From NCBI GenBank assembly GCA_020744225.1, contig JAGMWG010000018.1, forward strand, positions 248,001-312,000: 64,000 bases of DNA, written 5' to 3'. This document shows positions 34,968 to 45,492 of this stretch, piece after piece. The translations under genes and the position numbers were made by a program. The notes beneath the pieces are model-generated. The model was not told the origin of the DNA. It ran no database searches and saw nothing but the letters and a program-made list of their open reading frames with translations. This stretch comes from Paraphoma chrysanthemicola. Lineage: Eukaryota > Ascomycota > Dothideomycetes > Pleosporales > Phaeosphaeriaceae. Within the stretch, counting starts at the first letter, position 1. Every line of letters starts with the position of its first letter.

Positions 34968-35738
34968 TTAAAACCTCCAACCAACGCTCTCCCCTTCTCT
35001 CTCCAACTCCTCCCTCGCCCTCCTCAACACCTGATCCTCATACCCAATCCTAACCTCCCACCTCACTCCCGACCCCATCGCCATCACCATCCCACCACCT
35101 TTCCCCTGTTCCCACGTCTCCGTCACGGTCAAACCCTTGAGCCCCTTGACGAACTCCGCCATCACTTGCTGCGCTTTCTCCCTCGCCTCTCGTCTCCCCA
35201 CATATGTGCCCACCAACACACTCGACCCGGCCGTACCCTTGAACTCACCCACTCCCGGCGCAACCTGCTTTAACGGCCCATGCGCTGTGACAGTATACAC
35301 CGGCGACGGCAAAGTCTCGTACACATCCTTGTTTATCTCACGCAACACACGTAAGACAGTATACACACCTCTCTGCCCCTCAACCACAAAACATCCAAAC
35401 CCACGCTCTTCAAATTCTAGATTGACTTCCTTCTCGCCCCACACGTCTTCAATCTCCCTCAGCATGTCCAGTTTGTCAATCGCTTTCGGACTGTTTGACA
35501 CGATGTCCAGGATCCGCGGGAGCAGGTGCTGGAATGATGTTGTCGGGCCGTGGAGCGTGTGGGTGTCGGTGTGTGGGGATGTGATGCTCAGGTAGAAGAT
35601 TGTGTTTGGGGCGAGAGGCGGCGTGGTGAAGATGTCGGCGGGTTTGGTCGGGAGGGAGCGCGTGGAGAGGGTAGCGGTTGGAGAGAAGGGGTCGGGTTCG
35701 AAGTAGAGGTCGAGATTGTCGGACGAGGAGGATGGCAT
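34968..35738 (-). CDS. Hypothetical protein, 256 aa
   Basis: Single exon starting MPSSSSDNLDLYFEPDPF. Alternating hydrophobic strands and charged helices suggest a compact alpha/beta protein: TIFYLSITSPHTDTHTLHGP, FQHLLPRILDIVS, FEERGFGCFVVEGQRGVYTV, and GTAGSSVLVGTYVGRREARE. There is no signal peptide and no membrane span. I do not recognise a domain. The frame is continuous, and the segment ending in WEVRIGYEDQVLRRAREEL looks like a real C-terminal strand-helix. It converges with the F-box-like gene 160 bp away. Confidence 0.6.
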   Translation of the reverse strand: MPSSSSDNLDLYFEPDPFSPTATLSTRSLPTKPADIFTTPPLAPNTIFYLSITSPHTDTHTLHGPTTSFQHLLPRILDIVSNSPKAIDKLDMLREIEDVWGEKEVNLEFEERGFGCFVVEGQRGVYTVLRVLREINKDVYETLPSPVYTVTAHGPLKQVAPGVGEFKGTAGSSVLVGTYVGRREAREKAQQVMAEFVKGLKGLTVTETWEQGKGGGMVMAMGSGVRWEVRIGYEDQVLRRAREELEREGESVGWRF

Positions 35739-36279
35739 TGTCGTTGGTGTTCGAGATGTTTGTGGATGTGACGTCTTTTGGATATGGTATTGGTGGTCGA
35801 GTCGAGTATTGTTCTAGACCTTAGTTGAGTTGTGCTGTTCTGGGCAAAGATTCGACAGTACGTGGCGCTGAAAATTTATGTATCAGGCATTTCTGCCTGG
35901 CCGTTTGCACGCTGACGTCTTGCTGAGCAAAGTCAAGGCCCAGTGAGAGTGAGTTTATGCATGTGATACTCTCGAGCCGCGCTTTGACCGCTACAAGCAG
36001 ACGAGTGCCGCCAGAAGCTGACATGACGACAGAAACGGAGATAAGACATAGCAATGTAGCCGCCAGGCTAGCATCTGGTAACAACAATGCAGGTAGTGAA
36101 AGGCCGCTGATAACCCTTAGAATGCTGCGATAAAGTATATATTGGTATCTGGCAGCAGAACAAAGATCTCCACTCACACTATACACTTGCAAAAGCCGCT
36201 TTTAACCTTGATGCCATACGCCAAAGCGCCATTTCATGCAACGTGTAACATGCTACTCTCCAGCACGCGCACAACCACT
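35739..36279. other. Spacer upstream of 256-aa gene and after EBP2
   Basis: 541 bp. A 123-codon minus-strand frame (35821-36192) with hydrophobic stretches is present but lacks any supporting feature. Nothing supported. Confidence 0.45.
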
Positions 36280-37594
36280 TCAGCGCTTCTTCATCCGGAC
36301 GCTTTTGCCTGGTCGCTTCGCACCACCAGTCGGCTTGCCCTTCATCCTCTTCGCCGAGAAACCTCTACCATCAGCAGTTGACTCTGCAGTGTTGCTCTTG
36401 GCATGCCTCTTCTTTCCGCCAAAGCCGTACTTCTGATCCTTCTTGGCACGCTTGTTGTCTGGCTTGCCATCGCCCTTTCGGCGATCCGAGTCCTTCGTGT
36501 CGTTGTCGAGCGCAATGTCAAAGAGGTCTTCCTCTTTGGTGTTGCCGATCTCTGCGCCTTGACGTTCTAGTGACCTGTTAGCATAACATTGGTATGTACG
36601 TGAGCAAGGTGAACGTACTCCTCTTAAGGAGATTGATCTTCTCAAGCGTATCCTTCTTTTCCTTGGCACGCTCCTGCATCTTCGCGACCTGGACCTGCTT
36701 GCCGAACTTCTTCAAGTCTCTCTGCTTCCTCGCCTCGGCGGACGCCTTCTTGCCCGCAGCCTCGTCAATCAATTTCTGCTTAATCTTGCCCATGTGCTCG
36801 TCGCTCTTGACCATCTCCGCGAAGTAGTCTGCGGGTCGCGAGAACCCGGTGCCTTCCTTCTTGAGCTTCTTCCGCGCATCCTTGACTGCAGACAGACTTT
36901 GCTTGTAGAACGCGAGTTCGCGATTGAGATCGTCTTCGACGTCTGGGATATCTACGGGCTCATCGGTGACCACGGACTGGTATTCTGAGAAGGCGAGCTT
37001 GGAGTATGGTAGTTGTATGCGGTTCAGGGCGGCAGTGAGGGCGGCGGTGTTGTTGATTGTGAGGCGCTGGTGGGGGATGATATCGCCCTTGTCTTCTGAA
37101 GCCAAAGACTCGATGTCTGAGAGGGCAATGTCGTCCTCGTCCTCGTCCTCGACCTCATCCTCATCATCCTCGGCTTCCTCAGCATCGCCGTCCGCACGCT
37201 CCTCCTCCCGGAGCTCCTCCTCGTCGGAGCTGATGTCGCTCTCGCTGTCTTCGAGATGTGAAAGGTCTAATAAAGGTCGCTCGGGCTCGTCGTCGTCATC
37301 GTCGCTAGCGTCCTCATCATCACTGCCCTCAGTCTCCCAGTCAGGCTCCTTGACTGCCGGCGCAGCCTTCTTATCCTTCTTGTCCTTCTTCGACTTTTTC
37401 GTCTTGCCATTGACCTTTACTTCGACCTCGTCGAGCGGCACACCACCCTCTACATCTTCATCATCGTCCTCTGTCTGCGTCTCCCGCTTCTCTTTGCGCT
37501 TCCTCGCCTCTTTTTCGAACTTGCGCTGTTTCTCGAGTTTGAAGTTTCTGCCCTTCTCGCTGTCGAGCGCGGACTTCAGTTTGCCTTTCGCCAT
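36280..37594 (-). CDS. EBP2: rRNA-processing protein EBP2
   Basis: Nucleolar factor for 60S ribosome assembly and 27S pre-rRNA processing (EBNA1-binding protein 2 family). Two exons, 37594-36619 and 36566-36280, with a 52-nt intron, give 420 aa. The N-terminal half is highly charged: a basic, coiled-coil-like start (KGKLKSALDSEKGRNFKLEK), then long acidic Asp/Glu blocks. The conserved EBP2 domain begins around residue 190 with IQLPYSKLAFSEY and continues through DVEDDLNRELAFYKQSLSAV, PADYFAEMVKSDEHMGKIK, and RKQRDLKKFGKQVQVAKMQE. The C-terminus has the typical KYGFGGKKR motif and a basic tail. The acceptor giving KR-QGAEIGN was chosen because the nearer AG would cause a stop. It diverges from a tiny HSBP1-like gene across 339 bp. 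Confidence 0.94.
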
Positions 37595-37933
37595 GATGAG
37601 TCGCGTGTAGATTCAGTGGGTATATTTGCGCGTTTCGATATTCGCTTGCGACAATGTGCAAGTTCAGACGTCAAAGCTCCAAAAATTATCTGGGAGTTCG
37701 ACATCTTGGCGCAGAAAAGTGTTAGCGCCGACGCTACTTCCTGACCGCCTACGTATCAGGTAAGAAGCCGCGGGCCGCATCACGTGGCTGCATGCATCTT
37801 AGCATTCACTCCTGCCGCCGCAGGCTGCAGACTATAGGTCGGAATCCGGAGCGCTACATCCTTGATTGAGAGTCCAAACATAATACACGTCCTATTCGTC
37901 TCAGGAACTCCAGCACGCTCGTCCACGACTGCA
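37595..37933. promoter_or_regulatory. Divergent promoter EBP2 / HSBP1-like
   Basis: 339 bp between the two start codons. No heat-shock element (nGAAnnTTCn array) was seen by eye. Confidence 0.45.
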
Positions 37934-38283
37934 ATGGCAACCCCCCGACATTCCACAGAGCGCCTAGCAAGCGATAACCAAGTACCTTCCCCTCTACCCC
38001 TCTTGTGATCACCCTAACTGTACTGTAGTCTCTCAACTCGAGTTCAGAAAGCTCAGGCGAACTTGCCGCGGTGGTCGACGATCTTCTACACCAACTAAAC
38101 ACAAAGTTCTCCACCATCAGCAGCGAACTGTTATCGAAGAGTAAGCTTATGAAGCAGCCCATGTCCTTTATTGTCACATTGAGCTAATGTGGAGCAGTGG
38201 ATGATATGTCGCGGCGGCTTGATAATCTTGAAGCAACGATTCAGGGTGGGGAGAGCGTGAAGGGTTCGGGGTCGTCGAAGTGA
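37934..38283 (+). CDS. HSBP1: HSBP1-like heat shock factor-binding protein
   Basis: Tiny three-exon gene: 37934-37981, 38029-38140 and 38198-38283, encoding 81 aa. Introns are 47 and 57 nt with CTAAC branch sites. The core AAVVDDLLHQLNTKFSTISS followed by ELLSKMDDMSRRLDNLEATI is the single amphipathic coiled coil of the HSBP1 family, with heptad hydrophobics. In animals HSBP1 forms trimers and hexamers and binds the HSF1 trimerisation domain; in fungi its role is little studied. The first exon (MATPRHSTERLASDNQ) and the Gly/Ser-rich tail are disordered. It is too short per exon to be found by simple frame scanning, but both splice junctions restore the family sequence exactly. Confidence 0.85.
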
Positions 38284-38635
38284 TTGGCGCGAACTAACCA
38301 GGGGTGCGTGCAGAGGAAGATGGTGAACGAAAGGACAGGGCATTTGACGTTCTGAATACCCTGTAATAAGGCGTACTATTGGTGAAAACGCCCAGGAAGG
38401 AAATATGTTCACGCATACGACAATCATGTGCCGAGGCTCGATTAGTTTGTGATCTTTGTTATTTTGTTGTAACTACGCTCAGTCGTCCTTATATCCACAC
38501 AAGCTACACATTCGTCCTCGCTTTTGTTTCTCCTACATATCGTATTCAGTTGATTTCATATCGAGTTCCCCTAAGGGCCAACGCTAAAGTGCAATAATAT
38601 CTTCATCTTCATCTGAGTCGATGCAGACACCAGGT
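38284..38635. other. Convergent spacer
   Basis: 352 bp between the HSBP1-like stop and the PDI stop on the opposite strand. Nothing supported. Confidence 0.5.
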
Positions 38636-39772
38636 CTACAACTCGCTCTTCTCCGGTGTGCCCAAAAATCTCCGCAGGATGTTGCTCCTGCTGGTCAAAT
38701 CATCGAGCTTCTCCTGGGCCAAGTTGCCCTTTCCAATCAAACCCTGAAGCCTCTTGAGCTCCTTCTCAGCATACTCCGTGTTCTTTCCGACCTTCTCGAA
38801 GACCTTGACATAGTACTGCGCATACTTGTCCTTGAGGGTCGCGGCCAGCTTCTTCGCCTCCTCAGCGCCGTCGCCGTACGCGCCCTGGAACTTCTCGATA
38901 ACAGTGTTGAAAGCCTCGATTGTGCCGCCGGTGGCATCGAGACCGCCGCCAGGCGCGCGATGGGTGCCGGCGTTGGCGTTGAGGAAGTCGACGAAGTCCT
39001 TCTCGGCGCGTGCGCCCTCGTATGGGAGGGGCTCGGAGCTGCCCTTCTTGAAGTATTTGATGGTGGGATAAGACTGGACGCCTTGCTCTTGTGCGAGGGC
39101 TTTGGCGTTCTCGGCTTCGGCGTCGACCTTTGCGATCAAGACGCCAGGCTCGGTAGCGAAGTCGTTGGCGAGGGTCTCCCAGATGGGTGCGAGAGTCTTG
39201 CAGTCTGCACAAATCATTAGGACTTATAGTGAGGGGGCGAAAGGATAAAACATACGGCCGCACCACGGCGCGGTGAAGGCAACGAGGACATCCTGGTCCT
39301 TGCCGACCTTCTGCTTGAAGCTCTGGTCGTCCAAGAAGACAACTTTGCTGGGAAGCTTGCCCTTGACCTTAGGCTTGATGCTCGTCTTCTCCGTGATGAA
39401 CTTGGTCAAGCTCTCCAGATCACGTCCGCCGCTGTAATCCGTAGGCTTGTTGCTCTTGCCATCGAACCACTTCAGCGTTGGGAAGCCTGAGACGCCATAG
39501 TCCTTGCCCAACGACTTGTGCTGGTCTGCGTCGACCTTTGCGACTGTGACCTTATCGGATGCATACGAGAAGACGGTAGCGAGCTCTTCGTATACGGGAG
39601 CGAGGTTCTTGCAGTGTCCGCACCATGGCGCAAAGAACTCTACAAGCGCGGGCTTGCCGGACTTGAGGACGACATCGCCGAAGTTGGACGGCGTGAGATC
39701 GAGAACAGCTTCGGCGGAAGCAAGGGCGGGTAGCAGCGCGATGGCCGCGGGTATCAGGTTTTTGAAAAGCAT
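38636..39772 (-). CDS. ER protein disulfide isomerase (TigA/ERp38-like)
   Basis: Catalyses disulfide formation and isomerisation in the ER lumen. Two exons, 39772-39256 and 39204-38636, give 361 aa. A signal peptide (MLFKNLIPAAIALLPALASA) is followed by two thioredoxin domains, each with a CGHC active site: FFAPWCGHCKNLAPVYEELA, and a second one split by the intron (TAPWCG|HCKTLAPIWETLA). The cis-proline loops are SGFPTLKWF and QSYPTIKYF. A C-terminal helical domain of the ERp29 type follows (EKFQGAYGDGAEEAKKLAA, KDKYAQYYVKVFEKVGKN). This layout matches Aspergillus TigA and Neurospora ERp38. The protein ends EKSEL rather than a canonical HDEL or KDEL, so retention may depend on a variant signal. 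It lies directly after an 812-bp upstream region. Confidence 0.94.
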
Positions 39773-40584
39773 TCTGGATGTGGGTGAAGGTTCAATGCGA
39801 GATTGAGACCTCAGGATGTGTATCTGAGAAAAGTACGGTGTGGCGGGGAGCTCTTTGAGCTGTCTGCGGCGAACTCTTGGCGCTCTGCGACGATGAACGT
39901 GTCCTCTGCTGCTGTTTCACTGCGGCTGCTCGCCGCGTTACAAATCCAACAGCGGCGCAGCGAATGACGTAGGCAAGTTTAATGGATTTCTCATCACAAT
40001 TGAGGTGGGACCATCAATTCTTAAGCATGCGACCGTGCGCACTTTCTTCATTCACGCTGTCGGACCGCAGCAGCTTCTCCGCCTTGGTTACCATCGAGGC
40101 ACTGCTGCCCGCTGGGCCTCGGTCGCCCGAGCCAGCGCATCGTGCCCATCTCCGCGCCATTCTCCGGCCCAAAGTGCTCCATCGCTGACCTTCTCACCTT
40201 CCCGCTGTCGGCCTCCATACCAGGGCGACTTCCACGCAGTCCTGCCTTAACCGCGTGTTACTTGGGTCCCATCAGTCTCATGAAGCAACAAGCTTCAAAA
40301 ACAAGTATTCGATAGGCAAGCTACCTGCTCAAATCCAGGATAAGCCATCACTGCTCCCAAAGATCACGTCACGTGGCCGCAACACCAAGCTTCCAAGTAA
40401 ATCTAGATGGTATATAAAGATCTTAAGGGCTAGGTACTACTCCACCACAGAATCTCATCTTCATAGCTATTCTATGTAGCTGTATAACCTCGAATTTGAG
40501 GTAGCTGTTCTCGTGTTCGGTGATCGTAGATGCCCTTTGAGATGGCTGCGGGTGTCGCCGTAGACATTAGAGCGTGCAGCGAGG
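39773..40584. other. PDI upstream region
   Basis: 812 bp upstream of the PDI start and downstream of the seven-TM gene. GAACGTGTCC near 39896 resembles part of a UPR element core, but the match is weak. No gene seen. Confidence 0.45.
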
Positions 40585-41664
40585 CTACTGCCGATAAATG
40601 GGCTCTGGGGGTTGGAGAGCATGCAGTGCCATGTCTTGCCTGACTTTGCGACTTGCGGTCGGATCTGATTCGCCATCGTGTGCGTCGTGCGGTGAGTGTG
40701 GATATAACTCTTCCTCGATAATTCTGACCGACGGCTCTGCGATCGACCCCTTCTTATCTTGAATGTTGAAGTCATTTTCGTCCATTCTAGTGAAGGACTG
40801 ATCGCCTTTACTTGGACCAAATTGAGCTATCTTGCAGCTGGTCCAGGTGCGTAGAGCAATGGAATTACTGCTAGCACGATCAGGGCATCCGCGCTTGTTC
40901 TTGACAATCCGGATCAAGCTATTAAGCACAGAAAATTCGATTTTCAGCTTTACGCTGTAAACGGCTGTTTTGTATGTCGTCTGAATCTGATAGTAGCCGG
41001 TGAACTGGGTCACCACGAGAGTAGCGTCGAGTATGAGGACTACGGCATTCACCAAGAGAAGATGGCCGAGTAGCTTCCGCAAGGGCCGTCCATTGGGTCG
41101 GTCGCCATCCCCTAGCAAACGTATGGTTTCGTAGATGTATATGATGGATATTATCGCCTCTTGTACGAAGAAAACGACAAGCTGCACCTTGTCGTATACC
41201 ATAAAGACGCGGATAATTTGAGCCGATTGTGTTGCTTCCGTGCTTAATGCTAAAGCAATGACGGGTATATGTAGGGTGACAGCGTTGAAAATGATCATGC
41301 CGAGTACCCAGTGTAACGTGCTCTGATGCTGCGCAACCAGATGTAGCCTGGAATATAGCACGAGCGACTGCCCTGTCACCATACACGGCCACCCAACAGC
41401 AACTATGGCGGACGAGATTACGGATATCGAGATGACTTCAAAGAATTTGAAGACAAAGCCGAGTGCATGTGGGACGATCCCCCAGGTCGCTACTAGGAGG
41501 CTCCAGAAGTATAGTCCTTGCCGCCGTTTGAAAATGGCGAATATAAGAAAGGTAAGCTCGATGACGTTGTACAACCCTATAGACAGGAATGCGACCATTG
41601 TCATGAGTATGGGCAGACCAACGTTGACGCCACCAACGATTCCCGCATCCTCCTCTTTTACCAT
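40585..41664 (-). CDS. Seven-TM integral membrane protein (DUF7703-like)
   Basis: Single exon, 359 aa. Seven hydrophobic spans can be read, for example VGLPILMTMVAFLSIGLYNV, YFWSLLVATWGIVPHALGFV, VISSAIVAVGWPCMVTGQ, LGMIIFNAVTLHIPVIALAL, KVQLVVFFVQEAIISIIYIY, and LLVNAVVLILDATLVVTQF. Short charged loops (FKRRQG, RLLGDGDRPNGRP) separate them. A soluble C-terminal tail of about 100 residues follows. The pattern (WPxMVTGQSLVLYSRLHLV in TM3, one tail exon) fits the fungal integral membrane group now called DUF7703, related in layout to Pth11-type receptors but without a CFEM domain. Function unknown. The assignment to DUF7703 is from memory of the pattern. Confidence 0.8.
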   Translation of the reverse strand: MVKEEDAGIVGGVNVGLPILMTMVAFLSIGLYNVIELTFLIFAIFKRRQGLYFWSLLVATWGIVPHALGFVFKFFEVISISVISSAIVAVGWPCMVTGQSLVLYSRLHLVAQHQSTLHWVLGMIIFNAVTLHIPVIALALSTEATQSAQIIRVFMVYDKVQLVVFFVQEAIISIIYIYETIRLLGDGDRPNGRPLRKLLGHLLLVNAVVLILDATLVVTQFTGYYQIQTTYKTAVYSVKLKIEFSVLNSLIRIVKNKRGCPDRASSNSIALRTWTSCKIAQFGPSKGDQSFTRMDENDFNIQDKKGSIAEPSVRIIEEELYPHSPHDAHDGESDPTASRKVRQDMALHALQPPEPIYRQ

Positions 41665-42956
41665 CGTGTTGCTGGTGATGGAATCGATCCTATGCCTCGA
41701 CGGATGAGAATGCTGGTTGAAGGATAATGTGGACGCTATGCGTCAATGAACTCGGGGACGGGCCGACAGGAAGTGATCTTCCGCACTCTCGAATCGAGGA
41801 CGATCATGTTTTGTAGGCTAACGCTTCCCTCGAGATTTAGTGGCATGAGGACGTTCCCTACTCCCTGGCTGCTGGGTCTCCCGCACCCAAGGAACGCACC
41901 CCTTGGCGATAACGCCTTCGCCATTACTGAACCGATGTTTGGTTACCAAGGCATTGCAAAGGCGTCGAGGCGCAACTCCTCCCGGATCCCCTCCTCTTAG
42001 GCCCTGACTTGTGGCTCGCGTCATCCCCGTTTTCTGCAAGCCATATAACACACTTCGCAGCACGCGATTCAGTTTGAGTACTGTGGTCATGCGCGCTTTG
42101 GACGCTCTGAAGCCTGAATGGTAAAATTAGAGTTTCTACGCATCTGTTGTCAATCGGTTTGATTATCGCGATCACGCCAGTTTGCGACAGAATGTTGACT
42201 CTAATTGCCACTTTCGACGTTCGCTACGGGAAGTCACACAACAGGCTCCAATCGGAATCCTAGCCGCCTTGCGAAGTTAGCATGGGATTGGATGGGACTC
42301 GCAGCCGCAAAAAGCACGATCGATACAGCACCACAAGCCAATAAGGATTTTGCGCGTATCTCCTGTAATTTGTTCCGCGGCTTGCTCGTTCAGCCGCTTC
42401 ACAAAAACAACTCATTCCCCACACTTGTCGCGCAGGGTTCGGATCAAAGACGCGAGGTGAACCCTAACAAGGATCTGCAAAGTTTATCCAGCTGATCGGT
42501 TCTCTTCATGCGGGTGATGCCTTTAGTGCAGTAGCGCAGATTGTTATGGCACCATAAGCATGCTCAAACTCAAAAGTAACAAATAAGTTCATTCTTGGTT
42601 GCCATAATCGTAAGTTATGGGATGATTTTCCGAGTGCCATGCAGAAGCTAGCGACGCGACTGCTCGGTGTATCGTATGCTGCTGACTATCAAGTGAGCTG
42701 AGCAGCCAACGCGTATGGAAGAAAGAACACCGATGTTGAGCTCTATCGCCCACGTAATCTCTGCAAGGCCTGCACGAGCTCACAATAGCCTCACTTTACT
42801 GTTTCAGATGCTGGTTTGATTAAGGTTTGTATAGCACACGCATTACGCGAGGTGTCACCCTGTTGAGAGCGTTCCGTGTGTGGTTGCATTTGAACTTGAA
42901 CAGCGCTAAATCAATTGCTGGGTATCAAAAACATGCTTCTACGCCCACATCCCTAC
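41665..42956. other. Spacer
   Basis: 1.3 kb between two minus-strand genes. Short open frames on both strands only, none with splice logic. Nothing supported. Confidence 0.5.
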
Positions 42957-43427
42957 TCAATTCAGCGACATCTTCCAATTGTTCCCGCCTGTCATCCCAT
43001 AACTTCCACTAACGGTCTTCTCCTCCACTTCCGGCTTCTTCTCCTCTGCTGGCTTAGCCTTCGCTTCGGCTTTCGGTGGTGCTGCAGCTGCAGTGGTCTT
43101 GAGATCGTTCGCCGCTCGCTCCACCACACTCTTCAGCGCCCTCACATCCGCGCCCCGGATCTGCTCGATTTGCTTTCCGTCCTTGAAGACCAGGAAAGTT
43201 GGCATAGCTGTAACTCCATACTGCGCGGCAAGTTCGCCCTGCTCATCCACGTTGACTTTGACGAATGCGAACTTGCCGGCAGAGTTGTGTTGTGTGGAGA
43301 GTTGGTTGTAGATGGGTGCGATTTGCTTGCATGGCGGGCACCATGTCGCGTAGAAGTCTGCGATGAGATAGGTATGTGCATTGAGAAGGGTGCGGAAGTG
43401 CAGTGGGGCGGAAATTTCGGTAGGCAT
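42957..43427 (-). CDS. Thioredoxin-like protein with WCPPC active site
   Basis: Single exon, 156 aa. The thioredoxin fold occupies residues 1-105: active site ADFYATWCPPCKQIAPIYNQ, strand FAFVKVNVDEQGELAAQYGV, cis-Pro MPTFLVFKDGKQ, then IRGADVRALKSVVER. The active site is WCPPC instead of the classic WCGPC. This changes the redox potential in related proteins. Residues 110-156 form an Ala/Lys/Pro/Glu-rich linker and a short tail (SGSYGMTGGNNWKMSLN), absent from classic 105-110-aa thioredoxins. Cytosolic or nuclear; no signal peptide. It could act in a dedicated electron-transfer partnership. No reductase gene lies nearby. Confidence 0.9.
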   Translation of the reverse strand: MPTEISAPLHFRTLLNAHTYLIADFYATWCPPCKQIAPIYNQLSTQHNSAGKFAFVKVNVDEQGELAAQYGVTAMPTFLVFKDGKQIEQIRGADVRALKSVVERAANDLKTTAAAAPPKAEAKAKPAEEKKPEVEEKTVSGSYGMTGGNNWKMSLN

Positions 43428-43986
43428 GGTTGCAATGCAGTAACTTGTGATCTTGGTGGGAGTACTTTGCGAAGTTGCTTGTGCTAGGTGCGGTTGATCG
43501 GTCGTTGAGATGTTATTGATTGCTCCACCTCAGGCAGCGACGTGTTCTTATAGTATCTTGCGGGATGGCACAATATTGTGGAATGTTCGATCTGCTGAGC
43601 TACTTTCGCGGCAGTGCTTGGACGTGCTGAGCAAGAAGATCTCGCCGATTGGCATTTGTCATCCGCCATAACCAGTCACGTGCTGCAACGCTCGCCGCAT
43701 GCGGTAGTCCGCGATACATGTTTCCAAATCATAGTGGTTGTGGATTTGTGGATTTGTGAGCACGAGGCTTATAATTCCTTGCTACGTATTTCCAGTAGCA
43801 ACGTCGATGTCTATCGATAGGTTTACGACATAATCACATGCTGAAGGCTGATATATGCATTCATACCAGCATGATCGTTACTCCCGTCTAATGCTACCGA
43901 TCTCGAAACGCCTCGCTATGCATGAAGTAATTTATCCGACATTGCCTCAGTGCCAGCCACATGTGCTAATCTCCGGACGAGCCACC
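43428..43986. other. Upstream of thioredoxin-like gene
   Basis: 559 bp between two minus-strand genes. Nothing supported beyond expected 5' and 3' untranslated sequence. Confidence 0.5.
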
Positions 43987-45003
43987 TCATCCTCCACCTC
44001 GGCCCAGTATCTCCTCCCTTTCCAGCACCTCTGGCTTGAATTTGATCAGGAAGACCGTCTTTCCTGGCCACATGCCCTTTCCTTCCTTGCCATCCTCCTG
44101 CTCTCCAACACTATGCGCCGTAACACCCTCCGTCGGAAACCCCGCACCATCACAGACGCCCTCAATTACACCCGCGACAAACGCCGCACAGTTCAGACTT
44201 GAGAGCTCTTTTGGTAACGATATGTAGTGGTTCACTAGCGGCTCATTGTCGAATATCATGTACTGCCCCGCATCTGTGCCTGAGCGTTCTAATGCATCTG
44301 CGGGCCGCCCGAACAGATGCCGATATACTTGCTGTGCGATAAATTGGAGCAGAGGGAGGATACGCGTGGGTCGTATTGATGCGAGTGGGTTTGAGGATCG
44401 CGAGAGGAGAAGATCGAGGAGGCGTAGGCCGATGGGGTAGCCTTGTTGGTTTAGTCTGAACAGTACTGTCAATACCAAATGCTCGTAGATAAGCACTCCG
44501 GCACAGCTGCAACGCGCAATTCACGCGCTGTATGCAGGGGAACCTGCGCGAATGACATACTTTTGCTCCAAATCCCCCACGTCCTTCGCTCCCTTCTGTG
44601 CATACGCAATCATCTCAATGAACAGATACGCAAACGCCGCCCGGCTTAGTTCCGCATTCTTACTCCGGTTCAAGTTGCGATCGTATATGCTCTTCTTATT
44701 TGACGGGTATCTCAGGCCCGGCCCTGAGCTCGGATTCCCGCTCATCGCGAGACTCTGACTTCGTGCTATTGCGAATTGCGCTTGATGTTGGATTTGTGTT
44801 TGTGTTTGCGGGCGGATCGTAGCTGTGGAAGAGGTTTGCGATGACGTTGCCGAGGCGGAGTAAGAGGTTGGGCGCGTGGTGTAGGTAGAGGCGTGCAGTG
44901 GGAGTATGTTGGACATGCTGGTTACACTTCGCGGTTGTCGGATGGTGGAGCAAAAGTGGGTCTGAGGGTTCGTGCGCGCGGTGCTTTGACGTTGAGGCTC
45001 CAT
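43987..45003 (-). CDS. TRS31: TRAPP complex subunit Trs31
   Basis: Bet3-family subunit shared by TRAPP complexes, which act as guanine exchange factors for Ypt1/Rab1 at the Golgi. Two exons, 45003-44561 and 44455-43987, with a 105-nt intron, give 303 aa from this start. The TRAPPC5 core is clear: KSIYDRNLNRSKNAELSRAA, FAYLFIEMIAYAQKGAKDVG, then across the junction LEQK|LNQQGYPIGLRLLDLLLS. Later blocks are LLPLLQFIAQQVYRHLFGRP, YMIFDNEPLVNHYISLPKEL, LNCAAFVAGVIEGVCDGAGF, and FLIKFKPEVLEREE near the C-terminus. The N-terminal 90 residues are Ser/Thr/Gln-rich and variable. A TATAAATA box at about 45087-45094 argues against an ATG at 45081. The ATG at 45003, or another at 44916, is the likely start. 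Confidence 0.9.
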
Positions 45004-45252
45004 GTGCCAAGGGGAAACGACGTCGCCATCGTCACAATCATCGCGCTCTCTCAACATCACCATCGATCGTATCATTTCCACAGAATATTTATATGCAACG
45101 CAAAAGTTCGAATGCCGAGACGTCTTAGGGAATCAGATGTAGGTCTGTCGTCTACGGACTGCATATTTCCCAGCACAACTCCCGCTGAGATTAGTCCTCG
45201 TTGCTCCGAACTGCATATGCGCTCCACAAAGATAGAATCACGAATCTCACAG

Positions 45253-45456
45253 TCATATCTTGTAGTGAGCCTCGGCCTTACGGCAGATGTTCTGTAAGCC
45301 CCTCATCGAGCGCCAGCCGTCATGTTCTGCACCGGTCATCATGTCACCCGCCTCGACCATGCCGCCATACAGCTTGTCTTCCTCGTCATCTTCCATATCG
45401 TCCCCGTCATCCTCTCCATCGATTTCCTCATCATCATACTCTCCGACAAATTCCTC

Positions 45457-45492
<36 letters not shown>

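Noticed and set aside
36924..37610. 228-codon plus-strand frame, very Ser-rich
   Set aside because: It is the mirror of the acidic Asp/Glu codons of EBP2 on the other strand; composition is explained by that gene.
39880..39910. GAACGTGTCC as an unfolded-protein-response element upstream of PDI
   Set aside because: Only a partial match to known Hac1 sites; too weak alone.
45003..45081. Longer TRS31 start at 45081
   Set aside because: A TATAAATA box lies within 15 bp of that ATG, so transcription most likely begins downstream of it.
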